NCBI RefSeq assembly: GCF_001005085.2
Contig: NZ_LBMU02000001.1
Span: 31,096 to 95,095, forward strand
Source of the DNA: Streptomyces humi
Lineage (GTDB): Bacteria > Actinomycetota > Actinomycetes > Streptomycetales > Streptomycetaceae
Direction: 5' to 3'
DNA length: 64,000 nt
Under the pieces are notes generated by a model. The model saw only the letters and a program-made list of their open reading frames with translations. It was not told the DNA's origin and made no database searches. Positions 7,310-14,534 of this stretch are shown here, piece after piece (position 1 is the first letter of the stretch; each line of letters opens with the position of its first letter). The position numbers were made by a program, and so were the translations under genes.

Positions 7310-9103
7310 TTGTCAACTGAAGTCCACGTTTCCATTACCCCCCGCGGCATGAGTGTTCAGGAAGCGTATCGGCTTTTCAGGGACGATTCACTCCTGGTGA
7401 ATCGGCGGTACCAGCGAAAGCTAGTCTGGTCCGTAGCTGAAAAGCAGCTTCTAATTGACAGCATCCTGGACGGCTATCCAATTCCTTTGATTCTCCTTGC
7501 TGAAAGGCCAGAGATTCACGGAAGCGGCAAGTATGAGATCATCGATGGCATGCAGCGGCTAGACGCCATCTTCTCCTTCATTGAGCAGAAGTTCGAGTAC
7601 AAAGGCATGCATTTTGATCTAGGGCAAAGCGCTCGGGCGCGCCAGGCAGCTGATGCAAAAGCCTTCACGCCAGCCGAAGCCAATTCTCTGCTCCCTGCCG
7701 ACAAATGCGCGAACCTACTCGATTACCAGCTGGCTGTTACGATCTTTCCGACTCAGACTGAAGGGCAAATCACAGACGTATTCAGTCGAATTAACTCAAA
7801 TGGTCGCCAGTTGAGCGCTCAAGAAAAACGGCAAGCCGGTATGCTCAACCCGTTTTCGGAGCTGGTGCGAACCGTTGCAAGCTCACTACGAGGCGATGTT
7901 TCCGATGACGTGCTTCTCTTGCACGACATGCCCAGCATCTCCATCGAATCATCTCGCGAGAAGCAGAAGTACGGGGTTCGCGCGGAAGACACAGTGTGGA
8001 TTCGGCATGGAATTCTCAATGTGAAGCAGTTGCGGGAAGGTGACGATGAACAAATGGTGGCAGATGTCGCGGCTTCCATCTTGCTCGGAAGTCCTTTCCC
8101 TGCCAGCAAAGAAGAGTTTGATGAAATTTACGACTCGCAGAGTGACAAGCACAAGCGCATCGAAAGAAATCTTGCAGCTTATGGGAGTCGGCGACTGCAA
8201 GAGGAGATTCAATCGACATTCTCCGTGCTGACTGAGGTAATCGACGCGGAACTGCCTGGTCCGAATGGTCTTCGAAATTTGGTTCGTCCGGGGGGCGGAA
8301 ACCCCATCCGTACGCCGTTCTATGCGATTTTCATGGCCTTCTTTGAACTCGTCGTGCGCCAACAGAAGTCACCATCCGAAAATGCGGCTATCGTGGCCGC
8401 CCTCAAGAATGTAGGACCTCGCCTTAACAGTGCGCGACACTACACTTCGGCAGAGGAGCGCACTTCCAACATTGACACAATCACGGGGCTTATCCAGAGG
8501 TACTTCGTAGATAGGGTGCCGCCCGTGTTTGGTCACGGTCCAGGCTTGGCTCTGGATTTCGAGAACTCACTGCGAAGGTCCCGGATCGAGACCAGTCGAT
8601 ACGAGTTCAAGCAGGGGGTTCTCAGGCTGGATAGTCGCAGGAAATGGGACGACGCCCTTTTTGAGCGGCTAGCCGAGACTATTTGCGGAATCGCTAACGT
8701 GCAACGTGGCCATGAGGGATATCTGTTTGTTGGGGTTGCCGATAAAGAGGCTGACGCAAAGAGAATCGAAACGCTTGATTCCGTTACTCCATTGGAAGTT
8801 GGCCAGCATCACGTCGTGGGCGTAGACAGGGAAGCGAAGCTCCTAAAAATTTCGCTAGAAGCTTACGTGCAGCGCTTCATGGCGAAGCTTGCTCAGCAGC
8901 CGATCAGTGAACCTTTGGCTACCCAAATCATGAGTGGCGTGGATACGATCGAGTACAAGGGGCTCTCGATCATCAGATTCTTGATTCCCGGCCAGAATGA
9001 CCTTTCTTACTGTGGGGAACGAGTCTTTGTCCGGCAAGGTTCCTCTACGGAAGAAATCACCGATTTCAGAAAAGTTGCAGCGCTAGTGAAGGCATTCAGC
9101 TGA
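7310..9103 (+). CDS. DUF262 domain fused to Schlafen AlbA_2-like domain; candidate defence protein
   Basis: A 597-residue two-domain protein. Residues about 15-400 match the DUF262 (GmrSD N-terminal-like, ParB-related) family: RRYQRKLVW near 32-40, the nucleotide-site motif IIDGMQR at 78-83 (DGQQR in most members), and FSRINSNGRQLSAQEKRQ near 157. Residues about 425-560 resemble the Schlafen AlbA_2 domain: YEFKQG, then GIANVQRGHEGYLFVGVADKE. The start is TTG at 7310, because AAGGGAG lies six bases upstream. GC content is visibly low (roughly half by eye, against about 70% around it), indicating recent acquisition. It is monocistronic beside a SUKH gene. DUF262 proteins include modification-dependent nucleases and phage-resistance factors; the activity here is inferred. 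Confidence 0.75.
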   Translation: MSTEVHVSITPRGMSVQEAYRLFRDDSLLVNRRYQRKLVWSVAEKQLLIDSILDGYPIPLILLAERPEIHGSGKYEIIDGMQRLDAIFSFIEQKFEYKGMHFDLGQSARARQAADAKAFTPAEANSLLPADKCANLLDYQLAVTIFPTQTEGQITDVFSRINSNGRQLSAQEKRQAGMLNPFSELVRTVASSLRGDVSDDVLLLHDMPSISIESSREKQKYGVRAEDTVWIRHGILNVKQLREGDDEQMVADVAASILLGSPFPASKEEFDEIYDSQSDKHKRIERNLAAYGSRRLQEEIQSTFSVLTEVIDAELPGPNGLRNLVRPGGGNPIRTPFYAIFMAFFELVVRQQKSPSENAAIVAALKNVGPRLNSARHYTSAEERTSNIDTITGLIQRYFVDRVPPVFGHGPGLALDFENSLRRSRIETSRYEFKQGVLRLDSRRKWDDALFERLAETICGIANVQRGHEGYLFVGVADKEADAKRIETLDSVTPLEVGQHHVVGVDREAKLLKISLEAYVQRFMAKLAQQPISEPLATQIMSGVDTIEYKGLSIIRFLIPGQNDLSYCGERVFVRQGSSTEEITDFRKVAALVKAFS

Positions 9104-9137
9104 CAGCGGGCACCTGCCAAATAGGTCGGTGTAGCGG

Positions 9138-9449
9138 CTATGGGGTGGCGCTGCTTTGGCGCGAGTGATCATGGCCCCGTAAGCTTTCGGTGCGTCGGGC
9201 AGGCTGTGGACCTGCCCGGTAAAGCACGACGTTGGGGCCATGATCTTCGAGGCTCGCGCCAAAGTGGCTCCGTAAAGCCGTGGAGCCGACCGTCCCAGGG
9301 CTGGAGCGGGGGCGGCCGAGGAGAGGGGCCGACATCAGCCAGCCCATGCGCCAGGACGTTCTCGAACCGACGAGCGCGCAGAACGGGGCCATGAGGAGCG
9401 CGTAGAAGAAGAACGCGGCCAAGGCGATCGGACCTGCACCTGAACCCAC
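9138..9449 (-). CDS. Small hydrophobic protein, possibly truncated by a hairpin element
   Basis: A possible 103-residue product starting at GTG 9449 with GGGGGAGAG upstream. Residues 4-26 form a membrane span (GPIALAAFFFYALLMAPF). After about residue 45 the sequence becomes Arg/Pro/Ser-rich and coincides with a large inverted repeat at 9154-9264, so the original C terminus may have been replaced. Small hydrophobic Spd-type proteins occur in Streptomyces plasmids, which would fit the island, but this is inference. Perfect palindromes sit upstream at 9505-9538. Confidence 0.35.
   Translation of the reverse strand: MGSGAGPIALAAFFFYALLMAPFCALVGSRTSWRMGWLMSAPLLGRPRSSPGTVGSTALRSHFGASLEDHGPNVVLYRAGPQPARRTESLRGHDHSRQSSATP
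9154..9264. repeat. Large imperfect inverted repeat with nested hairpin
   Basis: The outer arms are CTTTGGCGCGAG plus ATCATGGCCCC (9154-9178) against GGGGCCATGAT plus CTCGCGCCAAAG (9234-9264), interrupted by 2 and 8 unpaired bases. An inner hairpin, CGGGCAGG with CCTGCCCG (9196-9218), sits near the centre. The whole 111-bp unit could extrude as a cruciform, fold as a structured RNA, or be a miniature element. It marks the right edge of the island. Confidence 0.7.
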
Positions 9450-9504
9450 GGTCTCTCCCCCTGGTGTCGGTTGTCGGAGCGGCGAGAGCCCGGATGCGGC
9501 CGCT

Positions 9505-9538
9505 GGGGTGCACCCCCTTATTTGAACACGTTCAAATA
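9505..9538. promoter_or_regulatory. Adjacent perfect palindromes, likely operator
   Basis: GGGGTGCACCCC (9505-9516) is followed at once by TATTTGAAC-AC-GTTCAAATA (9519-9538), a perfect 9-bp inverted repeat and strikingly AT-rich for this genome. It lies upstream of the small hydrophobic gene (- strand) and is probably a repressor site. The cognate regulator is not evident. Confidence 0.6.
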
Positions 9539-9558
9539 TCTTTCGCAGGGGTTCCGTG

Positions 9559-9580
9559 CTGCCGGGGGCTTCCCGGCAGC
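9559..9580. terminator. Stem-loop downstream of the primase-like gene
   Basis: GCTGCCGGG pairs perfectly with CCCGGCAGC around a 4-nt loop, 25 bases after the stop of the - strand primase-like gene. There is no T-tract, as usual in high-GC genomes. Confidence 0.5.
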
Positions 9581-9604
9581 GGAGGGGGCCGTGTCAGGGG
9601 GCGT

Positions 9605-10516
9605 TCAGGGGTGGTGGCCCGTCATTCGTGCGGCTGATGCGATCGTCGCTCGGGCCTCGCGTTCCGTCAGGCCCGTGTGGACCGCCGCGTCGATCAGCGG
9701 GGCCCGCAGGGCGCGGCCGATGCCGTTCTCGTAGGCGCGGCAGGCCGCCCAGAAGAGGCGGGTGTTGCGCTGGCCCTCGTGGGCGGCGAGGACGAACTGG
9801 ACCAGGCCCTGGCCCCGGTCGCCGACCGAGGGGTGGGTCGCGGGGTGGGGTGCTCGCGGGGGCGGCAGCAGCAGGCGGAGGAGGGACGGCGGGCAGGGCG
9901 CCGGGACCAGGTGGGCGGTGCCGGGGGCGGTGGCGTAGACGCCGTGGTCGGTGCGGGAGCCGGGGCCGACCAGGTAGCCGCCGGCGCCCCGGATGTCGAT
10001 GCCGGGGGCGAGCCGGCCCGCCGAGTTGGGGATGACGGCGTCCGGCGGTCCGGTCAACCAGACGTGCCGGCCGCCGCTCGGGGTGAGCACGACGACCGTC
10101 GGCGGGATGGTGAACAGGTGGCGCAGCGCCAGTTCGCGCAGGGACCCGGTGGCGTCCGTACCGGACTTCACGTCGAGGTCGACGCCGATCAGGCGGTGCG
10201 GGGGCAGTCCGCAGGCGATGCCGTAGCCGGTCGCCCAGGGGGCCGCGGCGAACAGCTCACGGATGCGGGCCGGGTCGGTGGTGGCGTCGTACACCCCGTG
10301 TCCGGGACGGCCGCACTCGCCGTGGCAGGGCGGTGGCACGGGTTCCGGGCCGGAGTGGCGGGAGTCCGCGTGTGCGGGTCCGGGCGCGGGGCGGTGCGGG
10401 GAGCGCAGCGCCGGGAGCTTGGTCCGGGACAGCGGGATGACGGACAGACCGCGCTCGGCGGCTGACAGGGCGTGTGCGAGGGCCAGCGTCGTGGCCTGCC
10501 GGTCGGTGGTGGCCAT
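9605..10516 (-). CDS. Bifunctional primase/polymerase (Prim-Pol)-like protein
   Basis: A 303-residue protein with the archaeo-eukaryotic primase-like Prim-Pol N-terminal domain. The acidic motif LIGVDLDVKSGT is followed by SGGRHVWLTG and the GIDIRGAGGYLVGPGS segment typical of the family. The Prim-Pol domain is otherwise found in plasmid and prophage replication proteins fused to helicases; here there is no helicase. The C-terminal 60 residues (RNTRLFWAACRAYENG) resemble the helical extension of stand-alone Streptomyces members. ATG 10516 (MATTDRQ) is the first methionine in a plausible context, though GGAGG is unusually close to it. Its role is uncertain; it may be chromosomal repair or an element remnant. 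Confidence 0.75.
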   Translation of the reverse strand: MATTDRQATTLALAHALSAAERGLSVIPLSRTKLPALRSPHRPAPGPAHADSRHSGPEPVPPPCHGECGRPGHGVYDATTDPARIRELFAAAPWATGYGIACGLPPHRLIGVDLDVKSGTDATGSLRELALRHLFTIPPTVVVLTPSGGRHVWLTGPPDAVIPNSAGRLAPGIDIRGAGGYLVGPGSRTDHGVYATAPGTAHLVPAPCPPSLLRLLLPPPRAPHPATHPSVGDRGQGLVQFVLAAHEGQRNTRLFWAACRAYENGIGRALRAPLIDAAVHTGLTEREARATIASAARMTGHHP

Positions 10517-10876
10517 GCCTCCATGTTCGTACGCACGTTCGAAAAAAGAAAGAGGGATTCGCTGTGACACGCCGCGGCCGGCGATTTCGTCCTGGATGGC
10601 CGCCGGAACGGTTCTCCCCTTGTGGTGCTTGAGGGGGCGGATGTCCGGCGTGGTCACGAGTGTGTCGAGAGGTGGCCAAAGATGGTGAAAGGGGTTTATC
10701 GACTTGTCATCACGCTTGAGGGCGAATAGGGGCTTCCGGGCTGGTTCGCCGGGGATTCGGTGGGCAATTCTGATCTCGCGACGTCGATGACAACCACCGA
10801 GGCGGTCGGCCAACTGCCCCGGAAAAAGCCTTACTTGACGTACCTCCGGCACAGCCGGGCACTGAGAGGAAACAAC
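10517..10876. promoter_or_regulatory. 360-bp intergenic region with promoter for the small secreted protein
   Basis: Divergent spacing between the primase-like gene and the secreted protein gene. A + strand promoter candidate is TTGTCA (10704-10709), 17 bp, TAGGGG (10727-10732), leaving a leader of about 140 nt. A second TTGACG occurs at 10835-10840. A run of A-rich sequence near 10540 may serve the - strand gene. No coding region is supported. Confidence 0.35.
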
Positions 10877-11194
10877 ATGGCAAGCATCCGTACCGCCCGC
10901 GTCCTCGCCGCCGTCTCCGCCCTTCCGCTCGCCGCGGCTCTCTTCGCCGGGGTCGCGGCAGCGGACAACGGCGCGATCGCGGACAACGGATCGAGCGCCA
11001 ACGCCGGCGTGGCCGGCATCGTCGGCAGCGGGGTCGGCCACGACAACAACGGCAACTCCTCCACCACCCAGCAGAACGCCGTGGGCAACGGCGCGTCGAA
11101 CCAGAGCAACACCGCTCAGGTCAACGGCTCCGCCTGGACGGCCCTCCAGCAGGGCAACGACAACGTCGCCGTCCACTTCACCCGGCTGTGGTAG
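10877..11194 (+). CDS. Small secreted protein with curlin-like Asn/Gln/Gly repeats
   Basis: A 105-residue exported protein. The signal peptide covers residues 1-33 (basic start, then AALFAGVAAADN with an Ala-x-Ala-type cleavage site). The mature part is Asn/Gly/Ser/Gln-rich with spaced motifs QQNAVGNGASNQ, SNTAQVNGSA and ALQQGNDN. That spacing resembles curlin repeats, in which Gln and Asn recur in a Ser-x5-Gln-x-Gly pattern. It has no cysteine. It is not a chaplin or rodlin by sequence as far as I recall, although size and composition are reminiscent. GAGAGGA precedes the ATG. A strong TTCG-loop terminator follows, so it is monocistronic and possibly highly expressed. Confidence 0.8.
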   Translation: MASIRTARVLAAVSALPLAAALFAGVAAADNGAIADNGSSANAGVAGIVGSGVGHDNNGNSSTTQQNAVGNGASNQSNTAQVNGSAWTALQQGNDNVAVHFTRLW

Positions 11195-11244
11195 GCCGCG
11201 CCTGAGCCCTGGTGGGGGGTGTCTGTGGGGATGGCAGCGGGTCC

Positions 11245-11274
11245 GCGCGGCGGTGCTTCGGCACCGCCGCGCGG
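11245..11274 (+). terminator. Terminator of the small secreted protein gene
   Basis: A perfect 13-bp stem (CGCGCGGCGGTGC with GCACCGCCGCGCG) is closed by a TTCG tetraloop, about 50 bases after the stop codon. Confidence 0.85.
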
Positions 11275-11312
11275 GCGTTTCCCGGCACTCCCTCCGCGAG
11301 GGCCCGACCGCC

Positions 11313-11349
11313 TTGACAGTGGACCGTATCTGACGGACAGTCAGAAATC
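11313..11349 (+). promoter_or_regulatory. Leaderless-type promoter with overlapping TetR-like operator for the igr-like operon
   Basis: TTGACA (11313-11318), a 17-bp spacer and GACAGT (11336-11341) place the start point at about the ATG at 11350. No ribosome binding site exists. The inverted repeat TCTGAC...GTCAGA (11329-11345) covers the -10 element and probably binds a TetR-family repressor. No such regulator gene is adjacent. Confidence 0.55.
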
Positions 11350-12519
11350 ATGCATCTGGCCCCCACCGAACGCCAGCAGCGGCTGCGCGCGGAACTTCGC
11401 GCCTACTTCCGCTCCTTGATCCCGTCTCCCGCACCGGAAGCGCCCGACGAACGCCGTGCCCTGCTGCGCCGCATCGGTGCGGACGGCCTCCTCGGCCTCG
11501 GCTGGCCCGTCGAGTACGGCGGTCAAGGCCGGGGCGCCGACGAGCAGTTCGTGTTCTTCGACGAGGCGTACCGGGCGGGCGCCCCCGTCTCCATGGTCAC
11601 CCTGAACACCGTCGGGCCCACGCTGATGAAGTACGGCAGCGCGGAGCAGAAGGCCCGTTTCCTGCCCGGCATCCTCCGCGGCGACCTGGTCTTCGCCATC
11701 GGCTACAGCGAACCCTCCGCAGGCACCGACCTCGCCTCGCTGCGCACCCGGGCGGTGCGGGACGGCGACGGCTGGCGGATCGACGGGCAGAAGATCTTCA
11801 CCTCGGGCGCCCAGTACGCCGACTGGATCTGGCTGGCCTGCCGCACCGACCCAGAGGCGCCCAGGCACCGCGGCATCTCGATCCTCCTGGTCCCGACCGA
11901 CGCCCCCGGGTTCTCCTGGACGCCGATCGAGACGGTGGGCGGCCAGATCACCACGGCCACGTACTACGACGGCGTCCGCGTCCCCGCCGGGAACCTGGTC
12001 GGAACCGAGCACGACGGCTGGTCGCTGATCACCAACCAGCTCAACCACGAGCGGGTCGCCCTCGCCGCGACCGGCATGCAGGCCGAGGACTTCTACGCGG
12101 CCGCGCTCACCGCCGCCCGCACCCCTGATCCAGTGACGGGACGGCGCCGTGTTGACGAGCCCTGGATTCGTTTCCGGCTGGCCGAAGCGCATGCCCGGCT
12201 GGCGGCGAACCGCCTGCTCAGCTGGCGTCTGGTGGGGGACGCGGGGGCGGGCCGGGTGGCTCCCGCGGAGGCCAGCGGAGTGAAGTTCGCGGGAACGGAA
12301 TCGGCAGTCGCGACGTATCGCATGTGTCAGGAGATCGTCGGTGAGACGGCATTGGTCCGGTCCGGATCGCCGGGGGCGTTCGAGGGCGGCGAACTCGAGC
12401 GGCTCAACAGGGCGGCGCAGATCAACACGTTCGGGGGCGGGGTGAGCGAGGTGCAGCGGGAGATCGTCGCGACGATGCGGCTCGGAATGAGGAGGGGTGG
12501 CCGTGACCGAGGGGAGTGA
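11350..12519 (+). CDS. Acyl-CoA dehydrogenase, ChsE2/FadE29-like subunit
   Basis: A 389-residue flavin-dependent acyl-CoA dehydrogenase. It carries the N-terminal helical domain, the mid beta domain with YSEPSAGTDLASLRTRA and GWRIDGQKIFTSGAQYADW, and the C-terminal helical domain ending in NTFGGGVSEVQREIVA. Length and operon position match mycobacterial FadE29 (ChsE2). That enzyme forms an alpha2beta2 heterotetramer with FadE28 and desaturates the shortened steroid side-chain CoA thioester. The partner here is the gene at 13488. It is first in a tightly packed five-gene operon and its stop overlaps the next gene by 17 bases. The steroid substrate is inferred from operon content. Confidence 0.88.
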   Translation: MHLAPTERQQRLRAELRAYFRSLIPSPAPEAPDERRALLRRIGADGLLGLGWPVEYGGQGRGADEQFVFFDEAYRAGAPVSMVTLNTVGPTLMKYGSAEQKARFLPGILRGDLVFAIGYSEPSAGTDLASLRTRAVRDGDGWRIDGQKIFTSGAQYADWIWLACRTDPEAPRHRGISILLVPTDAPGFSWTPIETVGGQITTATYYDGVRVPAGNLVGTEHDGWSLITNQLNHERVALAATGMQAEDFYAAALTAARTPDPVTGRRRVDEPWIRFRLAEAHARLAANRLLSWRLVGDAGAGRVAPAEASGVKFAGTESAVATYRMCQEIVGETALVRSGSPGAFEGGELERLNRAAQINTFGGGVSEVQREIVATMRLGMRRGGRDRGE

Positions 12520-13486
12520 TGAGCGGACGGCACGGCTGAGGGTGTACGAGGGGCAGCCGGCGGCCGTCTCGGGCGTGGGCCGGGACCCGGTCAACCTGCC
12601 CATGATCCGGCACTGGTGCGAGGCGATGGGCGACACCGACCCGGCCTACCGGGGGCCGGACGCGGTCGCCCCGCCCACCATGCTCCAGGCGTGGACGATG
12701 GGCGGCCTGTCGGGACACCTGGGGCGCACGGGCGCGTACGACGAGCTGATGGCGCTGCTCGACGAGGCCGGCTGCACCTCGGTGGTCGCCACCGACTGCG
12801 AGCAGGAGTACCTGAGGCCCCTGCGGCCGGGCGACGAGGTCGTCTTCGACACGGTGATCGAGTCGGTCTCGGAGCGGAAGACGACCAAGCTGGGCACGGG
12901 CCACTTCGTCACGACCCGCACGGACGTCCGGGTCGGGGGCGACCTCGTCGGCACCCACCGCTTCCGGATCCTCAAGTACGCCCCGCGCCGCAGGCCGCCG
13001 GCCGACCACCCCCGGCGGCCCCGCCCGGTGGTCAACCGGGACAACGCCGGTTTCTGGGAGGGGGTGGCCGAGGGGCGCCTGCTCGTCCAGCGCTGCACCG
13101 GCTGCGGAACCCTGCGCCACCCCTGGCTGCCGGGGTGCAACTCCTGCGGTTCCCTCGACTGGGACACCGTCGAGTCGTCCGGCGAGGGCACGGTGTACTC
13201 GTACGTCGTCATGCACCACCCGCCCTTCCCGGCCTTCGACCCTCCCTACGCGGTGGGCCTGATCGAACTGGCCGAGGGAGTGCGGATGGTGAGCAACGTG
13301 GTGGGGGTGCCGTACGACAAGGTGCGGATCGGGCTGCCGGTACGGGTGGAGTTCCGCCGCTACGACCGCTACGACGAGGGGGCGGGGGACTCGGCCGCGG
13401 CCGACGTGCTGACCCTGCCGGTCTTCCGGGTCGTCGAGGGCGTCGAGGGCGTGCAGGGCGCCGAGGGTCCCGAAGGGCGGGTCTGA
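12503..13486 (+). CDS. MaoC-like/DUF35 fusion, ChsH2-like enoyl-CoA hydratase subunit
   Basis: A 327-residue two-domain protein. Residues 1-160 form a MaoC-like hot-dog domain without the catalytic Asp/His motif. The C-terminal DUF35 part has a rubredoxin-like zinc finger (CTGCGTLRHPWLPGCNSCGS) and an OB fold. This is the architecture of ChsH2, which pairs with ChsH1 to hydrate the side-chain enoyl-CoA; its DUF35 domain is reported to be needed by the Ltp2 aldolase. GTG 12503 is chosen because GGAGG lies seven bases upstream; GTG 12497 is too close. A single base separates its stop from the next ATG. Confidence 0.85.
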   Translation: MTEGSDERTARLRVYEGQPAAVSGVGRDPVNLPMIRHWCEAMGDTDPAYRGPDAVAPPTMLQAWTMGGLSGHLGRTGAYDELMALLDEAGCTSVVATDCEQEYLRPLRPGDEVVFDTVIESVSERKTTKLGTGHFVTTRTDVRVGGDLVGTHRFRILKYAPRRRPPADHPRRPRPVVNRDNAGFWEGVAEGRLLVQRCTGCGTLRHPWLPGCNSCGSLDWDTVESSGEGTVYSYVVMHHPPFPAFDPPYAVGLIELAEGVRMVSNVVGVPYDKVRIGLPVRVEFRRYDRYDEGAGDSAAADVLTLPVFRVVEGVEGVQGAEGPEGRV

Positions 13487-13487
13487 C

Positions 13488-14534
13488 ATGGACTTCACGC
13501 CCACCGAGCCGCAGGCCGAGGCCCGCGGGCTGGCCGTCCGGATCTTCGCCGACCTCGCCACCCACGAGCGGCTGCGGGCCGCAGGCACCGGCAGCGACCC
13601 GGAGCTGTGGAAGGCCCTCACCGCGGCCGGGCTGGTGGCCGCGGTGCCGGAACTCGGCCTGCTGGGACTGGTGTTGCTCCTGGAGGAGCAGGGCCGCACC
13701 ACGGCACAGGTGCCGTACGCGGCGAGCTGTGTGTACGGACAGCTGGCGATCACCGCACACGGCACGGCCGAACAGCGGGAGCGGCTGCTGCCGGGGATCG
13801 GCGAGGGCTCCCTGGTGGTGACGGGTGCGTTCCCGGCACAGCCGACGGTACGGCCGTCCGGGCGGGGGCGGCTGAGGGGTACCGTGCCCGTCGTCCCGTG
13901 GCTGCGTGACGCCACGCACGTCCTGGTCGCGGACGCCGAGCGGGAGCTGTGGCTGGTGGCGCTCGGAGAGGGCGCCGGCATCGAGGAGACCGAGCTGACC
14001 GCGCCCTGGTCGGCGGGCCGGCTCACGCTGGACGACACACCCGCCGAGGCCCTCGGCTCCGGTACCCCCTCCGGCTCCGGCCTCGGCTCCTACGTTGACG
14101 TCCTGGCCACCGCGCGTACCGCCTTCGCCGGGCTTCAGGCCGGGGTCTGCGCGGGTTCCCTCGCCCGGGCCGTCGCGCACACCAACACCCGCGAGCAGTT
14201 CGGGCGCCCGCTCGCCACCCGCCAGGCCGTGCAGCTGCGGGCCGCGGACGCCCACATGGACACCGAGGCGATACGGGTGACGGCGTACGAGGCGGCCTGG
14301 CGGCGGGACGCGGGGCTGCCGTACACGACGCATGCGCTGACCGCCGCCTGGTGGGCGTCCGAGGCGGGGCAGCGGGTGGTGCACACGGGCCAGCATCTGC
14401 ACGGCGGTGCGGGCGCCGACGTCGAGCATCCGGTGCACCGGCACTTCCTGTGGGGGCGCCAGTTGGACGCCTATCTGGGCAGCGGGGGCGAAGTGCTCCA
14501 GGAACTGGGGGAGTTGATCGCGAGTGCGGACTGA
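13488..14534 (+). CDS. Acyl-CoA dehydrogenase, ChsE1/FadE28-like subunit
   Basis: A 348-residue acyl-CoA dehydrogenase, shorter and more divergent than its operon partner, as FadE28 is relative to FadE29. The middle domain is reduced (GRLRGTVPVVPWLRDATHVLVAD). The C-terminal helical domain is well conserved (NTREQFGRPLATRQAVQLRAAD and HTGQHLHGGAGADVEHPVHRHF). In the mycobacterial pair the two subunits share active and FAD sites, so this protein is expected to be inactive alone. It ends 11 bases inside the next gene, implying translational coupling. Confidence 0.85.
   Translation: MDFTPTEPQAEARGLAVRIFADLATHERLRAAGTGSDPELWKALTAAGLVAAVPELGLLGLVLLLEEQGRTTAQVPYAASCVYGQLAITAHGTAEQRERLLPGIGEGSLVVTGAFPAQPTVRPSGRGRLRGTVPVVPWLRDATHVLVADAERELWLVALGEGAGIEETELTAPWSAGRLTLDDTPAEALGSGTPSGSGLGSYVDVLATARTAFAGLQAGVCAGSLARAVAHTNTREQFGRPLATRQAVQLRAADAHMDTEAIRVTAYEAAWRRDAGLPYTTHALTAAWWASEAGQRVVHTGQHLHGGAGADVEHPVHRHFLWGRQLDAYLGSGGEVLQELGELIASAD

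Noticed and set aside
2151..9600. Intact integrative element with attL/attR
   Set aside because: No integrase, excisionase, Rep or Tra gene and no second copy of the tRNA 3' end could be found in the island.
10877..11194. Chaplin or rodlin
   Set aside because: Size and signal peptide fit, but the chaplin domain cysteines and GNxxxVP patterns are absent, and the sequence does not resemble rodlins as I recall them.
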